This document shows positions 37,005 to 46,142 of a DNA stretch of 64,000 bases, piece by piece (the first letter of the stretch is position 1; each line of letters starts with the position of its first letter). The translations under genes were made by a program, and so were the position numbers. Where the stretch lies: the NCBI GenBank assembly GCA_030447925.1, contig JAUJNX010000010.1, positions 113,948 through 177,947 on the forward strand, read 5' to 3'. The stretch comes from Egibacteraceae bacterium. Its GTDB lineage: Bacteria; Actinomycetota; Nitriliruptoria; Euzebyales; Egibacteraceae. The notes under the pieces are model-generated. The model worked only from the letters and a program-made list of their open reading frames with translations, made no database searches and was not told where the DNA came from.

Positions 37005-37126
37005 CCGGCGGGCGGCCCCGGTGTGCGAGCATCGGGGCCGGACCGGCCCACGGCGGCGGCGCGCGGCGGCGGCAGGCCGCCGGGCGGGGTCCAGGCGGCG
37101 GTGCGGGGCACCGCGGGAGGGTCGGC
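37005..37126. other. Intergenic region, no gene seen
   Basis: This 122-bp G/C-rich gap between the HD gene and the TPP-enzyme gene contains only the TPP ribosome site (GGGAGGG at about 37116-37122). No dyad or promoter motif stands out. Confidence 0.4.
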
Positions 37127-38673
37127 GTGGACGGGGCGGAGCGGGCGGTCAGCGCGGCGGTCGCGGCGGGGGTCGAGGTCTGCTTCGCCAACCCCGGCAC
37201 GACCGAGCTGCCCCTGGTGCGGGCGCTGGACGCCGTGCCGGGGATCCGGCCCGTGCTCGGGCTGTTCGAGGGCGTCTGCACCGGCGCCGCGGACGGCTGG
37301 GGCCGGCTGCGCGGCGCGCCGGCGCTCACGCTGCTGCACCTGGGCCGGCCTGGCCAACGGGCTGGCCAACCTGCACAACGCCCGCCGGGCGCGCACCCCG
37401 GTCGTGAACCTGGTCGGGGACATGGCCACCTGGCACCGCGCCGCCGACGCGCCGCTGACCAGCGACATCGCCTCCCTGGCCCGCCCGGTGTCGGGCTGGG
37501 TGCGCACGGCCGGCGCGGCGGCGACGCTCGCCGAGGACACCGCCGCGGCGATCGGCGCGGCGCGCTCCGGCCTGGTGGCCACCCTGATCGCGCCGGCCGA
37601 CGTGCAGGCCGGCGACGCGCCGCCGGGCCCCGACCCGGTGGCCCCTCCCCCGCCCCGCCCGCCGCCAGCGACGACGCGGTCGACGACGCGGCCCGGGCCC
37701 TGGCCGGCGGCGCGGCCGTCCTGCTGCTCGGCGGCGCCGGGCTGTCCGCCCGCGGTCTGCGCGCGGCGGCGCGCATCGCGGTGGCGACCGGCGCCCGCCT
37801 GGTCGGAGACCTTCCCCGCGCGCCAGGAGCGCGGCGACGGCCTCCCCGCGCCGAGAAGCTCCCCTACTTCCCCGAGCAGGCGCTCGCCGCCCTGGCCGGC
37901 AGCGCCGCGGTCGTCCTGGCCGGCGCGCCGTCACCGGTCGCCTTCTTCGGCTACCCGGGCGTGCCCAGCTCGACGGTGCCGGCGGGCACCCCGTCGTGGC
38001 GCTCGCCGCGCCCGAGCAGGACGTCGCGGCGGCGCTGGAGCGGGTGGCGGACCGCCTGCCCGCCCGGCCGCCGTTCGGCGACCCGCCCTCGGACCCCGCC
38101 GCGCGACCCCGGCGACCCCGCGCTGGCTGCCCTGACCGCTGACCCCGCAGACCGCCGGAGCGGTGCTCGCCGCCCTCCAGCCGGAGGGCGCGGTCGTGGT
38201 GGACGAGGCCGCGACCTCGGGCCTGCAGTACTTCGCGATGGCCGCCGCCGCCCCGCCGCACACCTACCTGGCGCTGACCGGCGGCGCGATCGGCCAGGGC
38301 TGCCCTGCGCGGCGGGGGCGGCGATCGCGGCCCCCGACCGCCCCGTGGTCGCCTTCCAGGCCGACGGCAGCGGCATGTACACCGTCCAGGCGCTGTGGAC
38401 GCTGGCGCGGGAGGGCCTGGACGTCACCGTCCTGGTCTGCGCCAACCGCAGCTACCGGATCCTGCAGGCCGAGCTGCGCGCGCCGGGGCCACCGCGTTCG
38501 GCCCCGCGGCGACGGGCCTCACCGACCTGGGCGGGCCCGCGCTGGACTGGACGGCGCTGGCCGCCAGGATGGGCGTGCCCGCGTCGCGTGCGGAGACCTC
38601 GGGCCAGCTCGCCGGCGGGCTGCGCGCCGCCCTGGCGGCGCCGGGACCCCACCTGATCGAACTCGTGCTCTAG
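37127..38673 (+). CDS. Acetolactate-synthase-like TPP enzyme, many frameshifts
   Basis: A thiamine-diphosphate enzyme of about 515 residues resembling the acetolactate synthase large subunit-like group close to benzoylformate decarboxylase. The N-terminal [18 protein letters not shown], catalytic-Glu region [18 protein letters not shown] (Glu48), [20 protein letters not shown] and TPP-binding [15 protein letters not shown] through CANRSY are all readable. The frame switches at least eight times (for example near 37340, 37660, 37810, 37985, 38300, 38490). GTG start with GGGAGGG upstream. Consensus errors are the simplest cause. The WHG-domain gene follows by 14 bp. Confidence 0.8.
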
Positions 38674-38687
38674 GGACAGGAGCTCGC

Positions 38688-39359
38688 GTGGACGTGGCCC
38701 GCACCCCCGACGGCCTCCACCGGCTGCTCGCCCTCCGCGCCGCCGGCGAGCTGGCCGCGGTCCTGCGCCGCGCGGCCGTGGGCGGGGCGCGCGACGACGC
38801 CCTCCTGGCCCTCGCGCGGCCCTACCGCGACCACGCCCGCACCCACCCCGGCAGCCTCGCCGCCCTGCAGCGCGCCACGGCGCCGGACGACGCCGAGCTG
38901 CAGGCGGCCGCTCGCGACCTCGTCGACGTCCTCCTCGCCGTCCTCGCGGGCTACGGCCTGGCCGGCGACGACGCCGTGCACGCCGCGCGCGGCCTGCGCA
39001 GCGCCCTGCACGGCTTCGTGACCCTGGAGGCCGGGGGCGGCTTCGGCCTCCCGCTCGAGCTGGACGACAGCTACGACCGCCTGGTCCGCACCCTCGCCGA
39101 CGGGTTCGCCAGGGCAGGTGCCCCCGTCGGTGCGGAGGGGACCGGGGACCAGTCGGCTCGCTGGGCCGGTCCCCTCCGCGTGCGCCCTCGCAGCGCAGCC
39201 GGCGGCGACGGCGGCGTGGGGGCCGCCGCGCCCAGATCGTCAGACCGTCGCCGAGCCGGGCCTGCTGACCGCGGCGTCGACCGGTGCCGGGAGGGTGGCA
39301 CGCGCTGCGCCCGTCTGGGAGACGGTCACCGCTCGACCTCCTCGGCTCGGCGTCGGTGA
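38688..39359 (+). CDS. WHG-domain protein (TetR C-terminal domain without HTH)
   Basis: The protein corresponds to the C-terminal WHG ligand-binding domain of a TetR family (LALARPYRDHARTHPGSLAALQ, GFVTLEAGGGFGLP ending DDSYDRLV). The N-terminal helix-turn-helix is missing: the GTG start has AGGAG 5 nt upstream and begins 14 bp after the TPP-enzyme stop. The C-terminal 75 or so residues after FARAG are low complexity and may result from a lost stop at the C-run near 39121. It cannot bind DNA in the usual way; a sensor or partner role is possible. Confidence 0.65.
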   Translation: MDVARTPDGLHRLLALRAAGELAAVLRRAAVGGARDDALLALARPYRDHARTHPGSLAALQRATAPDDAELQAAARDLVDVLLAVLAGYGLAGDDAVHAARGLRSALHGFVTLEAGGGFGLPLELDDSYDRLVRTLADGFARAGAPVGAEGTGDQSARWAGPLRVRPRSAAGGDGGVGAAAPRSSDRRRAGPADRGVDRCREGGTRCARLGDGHRSTSSARRR

Positions 39360-39432
39360 ACGAAAGGTAACGGCACGGCGGCCGCCTGCCCAGGGGACGA
39401 GTCGGACGGGCGCCCCGGCGCCGGCCGCGCGC

Positions 39433-39438
39433 TAGCGT
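39433..39438 (+). promoter_or_regulatory. Candidate leaderless -10 box of DedA gene
   Basis: TAGCGT lies 7 nt before the ATG at 39446, the spacing expected for a leaderless transcript. The same arrangement precedes the M16 gene (TAGCGT, 22349) and, on the minus strand, the GntR (TACGGT) and Eis-like (TAGGCT) genes. Confidence 0.45.
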
Positions 39439-39445
39439 GCAGGCC

Positions 39446-40075
39446 ATGTTCGATGCCCTGGAACGCCTGGCCGAGCAGGCGGTGACGGCCGGCGGGTCGG
39501 TCGGCCTGCTGCTGGTGATGCTCGTCGAGAACCTCTTCCCGCCGATCCCGTCCGAGCTGGTGCTGCCCCTGGCGGGCTTCCAGGTCTTCCGCGGGAACGT
39601 CGGCTTCGTGCAGGCGCTGCTGGCGGCCACCGCGGGGTCGCTGCTCGGCGCGATCATCCTGTACGAGCTGGGCCGCTACGGCGGCCGCCCGCTGGTGCTG
39701 CGGTTCCGGCGCGTGCTGCGGGTGACCGAGCAGGAGCTGGACCGCGCGGACGGCTGGTTCGACCGGCACGGGCGCAAGGTCGTGTTCTTCGCGCGCATGG
39801 TCCCGCTGGCCCGCAGCGTCGTGTCGATCCCGGCGGGCTGGAGCGAGATGCCCCGCGGGGAGTTCTGGCTGCTCACGGGCCTCGGGTCGCTGATCTGGAA
39901 CGCCGCGCTGATCGGCGGCGGCATCCTGCTGGGCGAGAACTACCGCCGCATCGCCGAGGTGGTCGGCACGTACTCCACCATCATCCTGGTCGTGCTGGTG
40001 GTCGCGGTCGTCGTGCTGGCGGTGTGGTGGTACCGCACCCGGGTGCACGGCGCGGCCGGCCAGCGCGTGCGCTAG
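39446..40075 (+). CDS. DedA-family (SNARE-associated) membrane protein
   Basis: A 209-residue DedA/VTT-domain protein with the family motifs ENLFPPIPSELVLPLAGF, the FARMVPLARSVVSIPAGWS re-entrant segment and three to four membrane helices. DedA proteins are linked to lipid flipping (undecaprenyl phosphate) and membrane homeostasis. ATG at 39446 is preferred to a GTG at 39437; a TAGCGT box 7 nt before it suggests leaderless expression. The enoyl-CoA hydratase gene begins 10 bp after. Confidence 0.93.
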   Translation: MFDALERLAEQAVTAGGSVGLLLVMLVENLFPPIPSELVLPLAGFQVFRGNVGFVQALLAATAGSLLGAIILYELGRYGGRPLVLRFRRVLRVTEQELDRADGWFDRHGRKVVFFARMVPLARSVVSIPAGWSEMPRGEFWLLTGLGSLIWNAALIGGGILLGENYRRIAEVVGTYSTIILVVLVVAVVVLAVWWYRTRVHGAAGQRVR

Positions 40076-40084
40076 GGGGTCGCA

Positions 40085-40864
40085 GTGGCGCTGGTCACCG
40101 TCGAGGACCGCGGCGCGGTCCGCCACCTGGTCCTCGCCCGGCCGGAGAAGCGCAACGCGCTCAGCCTGGACCTGTACCGGGAGCTGCGCGCGGCGGCGGA
40201 GGACGCCGCCGTCGACCCGGCGGTCCGGGCCGTCGTCGTCCGCGGCGAGGGGCCCGCGTTCTCGGCGGGCAACGACGTCACCGAGCTGGCCGCGCTGCCC
40301 GAGGACCCGCGCTCGGTCCGCCGTCACCGGCCGATCATGCTCGGCGCCTTCGCGGTGCTGGAGGAGATGCCCAAGCCGACCATCGCCCAGGTGCACGGCC
40401 TGTGCATCGGCGGCGCGTTCGAGCTGGTACTGGCCTGCGACCTGCGGGTGTTCGCCGACGACGCGGTCGCGGGGCTGCTGGAGACCAAGCTCGGGCTGGT
40501 GCCCGACCTGGGCGGCTGCGCGCGCCTCCCGGCGGTCGTGGGGCTGGGCCGGGCCAAGGAGCTGGTCCTCACCGGCCGGCTGGTGGACGCGGCCGAGGCC
40601 GAGCGCATCGGGCTGGCCAACCGGGTCGCGCCCCGCGCGGGGCTGGACGACGCGGTCCAGGCCCTCTGCGACGAGCTGCTGGCCAACGCCCCGCGGGCCG
40701 TGGGGCTGGCCAAGCGGGTGCTCGACATCGCCGCCCGGCCGGCGCTGGCGGCGTCGCTGGAGCTGGAGGTCACGGCCCAGGAGCTGCTGGCGGCCACGCC
40801 GGACCTGGCGGAGGGGACGCGCGCGGCGGCCGAGCGCCGCGCCCCCCGCTTCTCCGGCACCTGA
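40085..40864 (+). CDS. Enoyl-CoA hydratase/isomerase-family protein
   Basis: A 259-residue crotonase-fold enzyme. The CoA-binding region ARPEKRNALSLDL is near the N-terminus and the oxyanion-hole/active-site segments are GPAFSAGNDVTEL and VHGLCIGGAFELVLACDLRV, followed by ETKLGLVPDLGGCARLP. Acts on acyl-CoA substrates in the cytosol; exact reaction not predictable. GTG start, 10 bp after the DedA stop, with the PPOX gene 17 bp downstream, suggests one transcript ending at the hairpin at 41348. Confidence 0.93.
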   Translation: MALVTVEDRGAVRHLVLARPEKRNALSLDLYRELRAAAEDAAVDPAVRAVVVRGEGPAFSAGNDVTELAALPEDPRSVRRHRPIMLGAFAVLEEMPKPTIAQVHGLCIGGAFELVLACDLRVFADDAVAGLLETKLGLVPDLGGCARLPAVVGLGRAKELVLTGRLVDAAEAERIGLANRVAPRAGLDDAVQALCDELLANAPRAVGLAKRVLDIAARPALAASLELEVTAQELLAATPDLAEGTRAAAERRAPRFSGT

Positions 40865-40880
40865 GCGACGGAGGCACGGG

Positions 40881-41321
40881 ATGGACCTGGGCATCGAGGC
40901 GGTCCGCGGACTGGTGCAGGCCGACAGCGGGCTCGCGGTGGTCGCGACCGCCCGCGAGGACGGCGGGCTGCAGGCGTCGGTCGTCAACGCGGGCGTGCTG
41001 CGGCACCCCGGGACCGGGGTGCCGGTCCTCGGCTTCGTCGCGCGGGCGAGCACGGTCAAGGTCGCCAACCTGCGGGCGCGACCGCAGGCGGCGGTGACCT
41101 TCCGCGCGGGCTGGCGCTGGGTCACGGTCGAGGGCACCGCGGAGCTCGCGGGGCCCGACGACCCGCACCCGCAGGTCGGAGACGTGCCCGCCCTGCTGCG
41201 CGCGGTCTTCACCGCCGCTGGCGGCACGCACGACGACTGGGCCACCTACGACCGGGTGATGGCCGACGAGCGCCGGACGGCGGTCCTGGTGCTCCCGGAC
41301 CGGATCTACGGCAACCCCTGA
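40881..41321 (+). CDS. Pyridoxamine 5'-phosphate oxidase-like (F420-type) protein
   Basis: A 146-residue split-barrel protein of the PPOX class, in the actinobacterial group many members of which bind F420. Features are GLAVVATAREDGGLQASVVNAG and VLGFVARASTVKVANLRARPQAAVTF, the flavin/deazaflavin-binding strands. ATG start has GGAGGCACGGG upstream. Substrate unknown. Confidence 0.85.
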   Translation: MDLGIEAVRGLVQADSGLAVVATAREDGGLQASVVNAGVLRHPGTGVPVLGFVARASTVKVANLRARPQAAVTFRAGWRWVTVEGTAELAGPDDPHPQVGDVPALLRAVFTAAGGTHDDWATYDRVMADERRTAVLVLPDRIYGNP

Positions 41322-41347
41322 TCGGGATCCGAGCCCTTCGAGGGGCG

Positions 41348-41393
41348 GGGAGCCGGAGTGGAGCGCGTCGTTGAGCATCGCGCTCCGGCTCCC
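41348..41393 (+). terminator. 11-bp stem-loop after PPOX gene
   Basis: GGGAGCCGGAG (41348-41358) pairs perfectly with CTCCGGCTCCC (41383-41393). An alternative inner stem GGAGCGCG/CGCGCTCC competes for the same region. It lies 27 bp after the stop and probably terminates the DedA-hydratase-PPOX transcript. The remaining sequence to 41511 holds only the kinase ribosome site. Confidence 0.65.
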
Positions 41394-41511
41394 AGGCCCT
41401 GAGGCTTGGACGAGGCGTCGAAGAGCGACGTCTATGGATCGCGTCCGGTCCGCGAGCACCTCGTGTCCGGGAGTCTAGGGTGCGCGGCCCGGGAGGGGAA
41501 GGGGTTCAGGG

Positions 41512-42489
41512 ATGAGAAATGCCGCGGATGGGCGACTGCTGGTGGCGGGCCCCAACCTGACCGTCGACCGCACCGCCGCGCTGCCCGCCCTGCGCCCGGG
41601 CGAGGTCCTGCGCACCGGCGACGTCGCGGTCACCCCCGGCGGGAAGGGCGTCAACGTCGTGCGGGCGGCGCAGCGGCTGGGGGCGGGAGCCACGCTGGTC
41701 GCGCTGGTGCCCGGCCGCCTCGGGCAGGCGGTCGCCCTGCTGCTCGCCGACGAGGGCGTCGCGCTGACCGGCGTGCAGGCCGCGGGCGAGGTCCGCTCCA
41801 CCCTCATCCTCTTCGAGGACGGCGGGCGGGTGACCGTCCTGAACGAGCCCGGGCCGCCCGTCGACGCGGCGGGCTGGCGAGCCTACGAGGACGCGGTCGC
41901 GGCCGGGCTGGAGGGGGCGGACGTGCTCGTCTGCTCCGGCAGCTCCCCCCCGGGGACCCCGCCCGACGGCTACGGGCGCCTCGTGGCGCGGGGCCGGGCG
42001 GCGGGGGTGCGGGTGCTGGTGGACACCAGCGCGGTGCTGCTGGGCGCGGCGCTGGACGCGGGACCCGACGTGGTCACACCGAACCTGGCCGAGGCCGAGG
42101 CGGTCCTGGACCGCGGGTCGGCCGGCGAGCCCGTGGACGTCGACCCGCGCGCGGCGCGCGGGCGGGCGCTGGCCGCCGCCACCCGGCTGCGGGACCGCGG
42201 CGCGGGTGCCGCGGTGGTGACCGCGGGGGCCGCGGGCGCGGCGGTCGCCGCCGGCGGGGCGCCCTTGTGGGTGCCCGCCCCGCGCGTGCCGGTCGCCAAC
42301 CCCATCGGCGCGGGCGACACCTTCGCCGCGGGCCTGGCGGTCGCGCTGTCCCGCGGCGCGGACCTGCGCGACGCCACCCTGTCCGCGACCGCGGCCGCGG
42401 CCGCGGGGGTCGCCCACCCGCTGGCCGGCGGCCTGGACCCGGCCCTGGCGGCGTCCCTGCGGCAGGACCTGGAATGCGACCCCGGCTAG
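41512..42489 (+). CDS. PfkB-family sugar kinase (1-phosphofructokinase/hexose-kinase-like)
   Basis: A 325-residue ribokinase-fold kinase. N-terminal GPNLTVDRTAALPALRPGEV and VTPGGKGVNVVRAAQRLGA, and C-terminal NPIGAGDTFAAGLAVAL, containing the catalytic-base GAGD motif, are PfkB signatures. The pattern is closest to 1-phosphofructokinase or tagatose-6-phosphate kinase. ATG follows GGAGGGGAAGGGG by several nt. The stop overlaps that of the convergent small gene through the palindrome CTAG. Confidence 0.9.
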   Translation: MRNAADGRLLVAGPNLTVDRTAALPALRPGEVLRTGDVAVTPGGKGVNVVRAAQRLGAGATLVALVPGRLGQAVALLLADEGVALTGVQAAGEVRSTLILFEDGGRVTVLNEPGPPVDAAGWRAYEDAVAAGLEGADVLVCSGSSPPGTPPDGYGRLVARGRAAGVRVLVDTSAVLLGAALDAGPDVVTPNLAEAEAVLDRGSAGEPVDVDPRAARGRALAAATRLRDRGAGAAVVTAGAAGAAVAAGGAPLWVPAPRVPVANPIGAGDTFAAGLAVALSRGADLRDATLSATAAAAAGVAHPLAGGLDPALAASLRQDLECDPG

Positions 42490-42665
42490 TCGCGCCCCGC
42501 GCGCAGGGTCACCAGGACGATCAGGCCGACGAAGATCGCCAGCGAGGGCCACAGCCAGCGCAGGTCCAGGTCCAGCACGTCGGCCCCGGCCAGCGAGGCG
42601 CCGCCGGCGGCGAGCAGCAGCAGCCCGGCGATGAGGGACAGCAGGTCGAGCTCGTGGCGGCGCAC
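42486..42665 (-). CDS. Small membrane protein downstream of PspC-toastrack gene
   Basis: A 59-residue protein with two predicted membrane helices (about 9-25 and 35-52): HELDLLSLIAGLLLLAAGGA and LWPSLAIFVGLIVLV. GTG start has GGAGG 7 nt upstream, inside the 3' end of the PspC-toastrack gene. Its TAG overlaps the convergent kinase TAG within CTAG at 42486-42489. Such small membrane proteins commonly follow PspC genes in actinobacteria. Function unknown. Confidence 0.7.
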   Translation of the reverse strand: MRRHELDLLSLIAGLLLLAAGGASLAGADVLDLDLRWLWPSLAIFVGLIVLVTLRAGRD

Positions 42666-44061
42666 GGTTCCTCCAGGGCTGCAGGCGGGTGACCTCGACG
42701 TACCCGGCGCCGAGCTCGATGTCCAGCGCCAGCCGGCCGGCCACGCCGTCGGTGCCGCCCCCGGTCACGGTCAGGTCGATGTCCTCACCGTCGCGCACCC
42801 GGCCCAGGACGTCCACGAGCCCGGTGTCGGCGCGGGTGCGCGCGGTGACCGGCAGGCCGGGCGGGACCAGCACCCGGACGGCACCTACCCCCATGCTGAG
42901 GTCGACCTCGGTCGTCCCGTCGACCCCCTGCAGGTCCTGGAGGTCCAGGGTGAGGGTCCCGGCGGTGACGCGGTAGGCGTCCTCCAGCTCGCCCGGGGAG
43001 CGGGGGCGGCGAGCACGTCGCCGACCTCCCCGCGGGGACCCCGGAGGCCAGGTCGGCGACGACCAGCACGGGCAGGAGCAGGATCCCCACCGCGATCGGC
43101 CAGCGCGTCCGGCCGACGCGCGCCCACGACCAGGCCCGCGCCCAGGACCACGAGCAGGACGGCGACGTAGCCCTCGGGGGCGACGGGGACCGCACCGAGC
43201 AGGTCCAGCACCGCTGCGACGCCGAGGGTCAGCAGCGCGACGGCGAGGGTCAGCCGGCCCAGGACCGACCGGGGGCGCGGCGGCAGCGGCGGCACCTGGA
43301 TGCGCGACCAGTCGGCTGGGGGCGCGGCCGGGGCGGGCCAGGCACCCGGCGCGGCCGGCGGTCCCGCACCTCCGGCGCCACGGGCGCGGCCGGCGGTCCC
43401 GCACCCGGCGCCACGGGCGCGGCCGGCGCCCACTGCCCCGCGCCCAGCACGAGCGGCGCGGCCCCCGCCTGGGCGGCGGGGACGGGGGCATCGGGGGCGG
43501 CGGCCAGGGCGCCGGGGCGGCCGGGGGCGCGGCGGGCGCCGTGTCGGGGCGGCGGACCCCGACCTCCGCGGCGGGGGGTGCGGCCGGCGCCACGGGCGCC
43601 CCCCAGGACCCGGCAGCGGTCGCCCCGCCAGCGGCCGGACCGGCGGTGGGTGCGCCGGCCGGGACCGGGTCGCGCCGGCGGAACAGCAGCAGGCCCAGGC
43701 CGATCAGCAGCAGGCCGGCGAACACCTGCTCGCCGGCCTGCAGGGCGGAGCTGACGGCCAGGGCGGCGAGGACGACGGCCACCACCCGCAGCCAGTCGGG
43801 CGCGGCGTTGAAGCGGGCCAGGGCGCGCTCGGCGACCGTGGCGCCGGTGCCCTCCCCCGGCAGCAGGGCCCAGGCCAGCAGGTACAGGACCAGCCCGGCC
43901 CCGCCGGTCAGCGTCAGCAGGACGAGCACGACGCGGACGGCGACCGGGTCCACCGCCAGGTTCCGCCCCACGCCGGCCGCGACCCCGGCGACGACCCGGC
44001 CCTGCAGCGCGCGCTGCAGCGGGACCGGGGACGGCGCGGGGTACGGCGCGGGACTGCTCAT
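42666..44061 (-). CDS. PspC-domain protein with C-terminal toastrack-type domain, frameshifted
   Basis: The N-terminus has a PspC domain (LQGRVVAGVAAGVGRNLAVD, DPVAVRVVLVLLTLTGG) with its membrane helix, then four or so further helices. A Pro/Ala-rich linker follows and a beta-rich C-terminus (TEVDLSMGVGAVRVLVPPG, DIDLTVTGGGTDG, DIELGAGYVEVTR), typical of toastrack/LiaF-C domains. Frames shift near 43490, 43110 and 43010. The exact stop is unresolved; coding clearly ends near 42690. ATG at 44061; an upstream ATG at 44073 is possible. Likely senses envelope stress together with the adjacent two-component system. Confidence 0.78.
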
Positions 44062-44184
44062 CGGGCTCAGCATCGACCCCGGGCGGCGCGGTCGCCATAC
44101 GGGAGAACCCGGACGGGGTCGGGGACCCGCCCCTCCCGCCGTGCCTCCACCCGTCGCACCCCTGTGCGACCATCGGAGGCGACC
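44062..44184. other. Divergent promoter region, PspC-toastrack / histidine kinase
   Basis: This 123-bp divergent spacer has an inverted repeat GTCGCAC-CCCT-GTGCGAC at about 44153-44170, just before the kinase start. It is a good candidate operator for the response regulator encoded next to it. No clear -35/-10 pair was assigned. Confidence 0.45.
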
Positions 44185-45429
44185 ATGCGGACCGCCGGCG
44201 CGACGACGGACATGCGCGGGGGAGGCGTGCCACCCCTGCGCTGGCGGCGCCTGCCCCGGCTCCCCCGCAGCACCACCAACCGGGTGCTCCGCGGCGTCGC
44301 GGGCGGGATCGGTGAGCGCCTCGGCGTCGACCCGCTGTTCGTCCGCGTGGCCCTGGTCGTGCTGTCCACCGCCGGCGGCCTCGGCCCGCTGCTCTACGCC
44401 GCCCTGTGGGCGCTCAGTTTCGAGCCGGCCCACCCGCTGCCGCCGCGCCGGCCGACCCAGCGCCAGACCCTGTCGGTCACCCTGATCGTCACCGGCACGC
44501 TGCTGCTGCTCGGCCAGGCGGGGCTGTGGCTCCAGGGCGGCCTGGTCTGGTCGGTCACGCTGGTCGCGCTGGGCTCGGCGTTCATCTGGTCACGCAGCGA
44601 CGCCGACCGGCGCGGCCGGTGGGGCCGGTTCGCCTGGCTGGAACCCCTGATCGGCGGGCGGATCTCGCTGCCCCGCGTCCTGGTCGGCGCCGTCCTGGTG
44701 GTGGTCGGGCTCACCTACTTCGCCACCGCCAGCGGCGCGGTCGGCGACCTCGGCGCCGTGGTCGTCGCGATCGCGGTGACGCTGGCCGGCGCCGCCCTGG
44801 TGCTGGGCCCCTACATCGTGCGGCTCGCGCAGGAGGTCGGCGACGAGCGCGCGGAACGGATCCGCTCCGAGGAGCGCGCGGAGGTCGCGGCGCACCTGCA
44901 CGACTCGGTGCTGCAGACCCTCGCGCTCATCCAGCGCAGCGAGGACGGCCGCGAGATGGCGGCCCTGGCGCGCGGCCAGGAGCGCGAGCTGCGCGCCTGG
45001 CTGTACGGGCGGCCGCGGGTCGACAGCGACCAGACCCTGGGCCAGGCGCTGGAGGCCGCGGCCGACCGCATCGAGCGCGACCACCATGTGGCCATCGAGG
45101 TCGTGGTCGTCGGCGACGGCCCGATGGACCGGGCCGGCCGCGCCGCGGTCCGCGCGGGCGCCGAGGCGATGCTCAACGCCGCGCGCCACTCCGGCGCCGC
45201 GACCGTGGCGGTCTACGCCGAGGTCGGCCGCGACACCGTGCAGCTGTTCGTCACCGACGAGGGCAAGGGCTTCGACCCCGCGGCCGTCGGCCACGACCGG
45301 CGCGGCATCGCCGACTCGATCCGCGGGCGGGTCGAGCGCGCGGGCGGCACGGTGACCATCACCAGCGACCCCGGGGAGGGGACCGAAGTGCAGCTGAGCA
45401 TCCCGCGCGACCGGGGGTCCGCACCGTGA
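44185..45429 (+). CDS. PspC-domain sensor histidine kinase
   Basis: A 414-residue kinase fusing an N-terminal PspC domain (about 30-90; TTNRVLRGVAGGIGERLGV) with several membrane helices, a HisKA_3-type dimerisation helix and a HATPase. The phospho-acceptor is His239 in AHLHDSVLQTLALIQ; the ATPase N-box is EAMLNAARHSG and a G-box is DEGKGFDPAAVG. ATG has GGAGGCGACC upstream. Stop overlaps the response regulator start by 4 nt. Envelope-stress sensor paired with the LuxR-type regulator. Confidence 0.95.
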   Translation: MRTAGATTDMRGGGVPPLRWRRLPRLPRSTTNRVLRGVAGGIGERLGVDPLFVRVALVVLSTAGGLGPLLYAALWALSFEPAHPLPPRRPTQRQTLSVTLIVTGTLLLLGQAGLWLQGGLVWSVTLVALGSAFIWSRSDADRRGRWGRFAWLEPLIGGRISLPRVLVGAVLVVVGLTYFATASGAVGDLGAVVVAIAVTLAGAALVLGPYIVRLAQEVGDERAERIRSEERAEVAAHLHDSVLQTLALIQRSEDGREMAALARGQERELRAWLYGRPRVDSDQTLGQALEAAADRIERDHHVAIEVVVVGDGPMDRAGRAAVRAGAEAMLNAARHSGAATVAVYAEVGRDTVQLFVTDEGKGFDPAAVGHDRRGIADSIRGRVERAGGTVTITSDPGEGTEVQLSIPRDRGSAP

Positions 45430-46088
45430 CCATGCTGACCCCGCCCGAACCCGACCGGACCTCGGTCTTCCTGGTCGACGACCACCACCTGTTCCGCTCC
45501 GGGGTGCAGACGGAGCTGGCCCGTGAGTTCCGCATCGCCGGCCAGGCCGGCGACGTCGACGGGGCGATCGCCGGCATCCGCGCGACCACCCCCGACGTCG
45601 TGCTGCTCGACGTCCACCTGCCCGGCGGGGGCGGGCGCGCCGTCATCGACGCCGTCGGCCACGACCTGCCCACGGTGCGGTTCCTGGCCCTGTCGGTGTC
45701 GGACGCGGCCGAGGACGTCATCGCCACGGTGCGGGCCGGCGCCCGCGGCTACGTCACCAAGACGATCGCCCCCGCGGAGCTGTCCGACGCCATCCGCCGC
45801 GTGCGCGACGGCGACGCGGTGTTCTCACCGCGGCTGGCCGGGTTCGTCCTGGACGCCTTCACCGGTGACGTGTCCGCCCCCGCGGACCCCGAGCTCGACC
45901 AGCTCACCGCCCGCGAGCAGGAGGTCCTGCGCCACATCGCCCGCGGCTACGCCTACAAGCAGGTGGCCCGGCGCCTGAACATCTCCGTCAAGACCGTGGA
46001 GACCCACGTCTCCAGCGTGCTGCGCAAGCTGCAGCTGTCCAGCCGCCACGAGCTGACGCGCTGGGCGACCGACCGGCGGCTGGTGTAG
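45426..46088 (+). CDS. NarL/LuxR-family response regulator
   Basis: A 220-residue regulator with an N-terminal receiver domain (phospho-acceptor Asp62 in VVLLDVHLP) and a C-terminal LuxR HTH (LTAREQEVLRHIARGYAYKQ, NISVKTVETHVSSVLRKL). GTG start overlaps the kinase stop (GTGA); an ATG 6 nt later is the alternative. Cognate of the PspC-kinase. Likely controls the divergent PspC-toastrack gene and perhaps the PspC gene at 46664. Confidence 0.95.
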   Translation: MTMLTPPEPDRTSVFLVDDHHLFRSGVQTELAREFRIAGQAGDVDGAIAGIRATTPDVVLLDVHLPGGGGRAVIDAVGHDLPTVRFLALSVSDAAEDVIATVRAGARGYVTKTIAPAELSDAIRRVRDGDAVFSPRLAGFVLDAFTGDVSAPADPELDQLTAREQEVLRHIARGYAYKQVARRLNISVKTVETHVSSVLRKLQLSSRHELTRWATDRRLV

Positions 46089-46142
46089 CACCCCCTGGGT
46101 AGGCTCGTCGCGGTCGAGGTGGCCACGGCGGGAGGGAACCAG

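Noticed and set aside
41506..42660. Minus-strand frame continuing past the PspC-toastrack gene
   Set aside because: Antisense to the PfkB kinase, low complexity. A GGAGG-preceded small gene occupies the first part in another frame.
46083..46105. Fourth damage-type promoter (GTGTAGCAC-N8-TAGGCT) before the YkvA gene
   Set aside because: The TGTC core is absent and the upstream element overlaps the end of the response-regulator gene; kept only as a curiosity.
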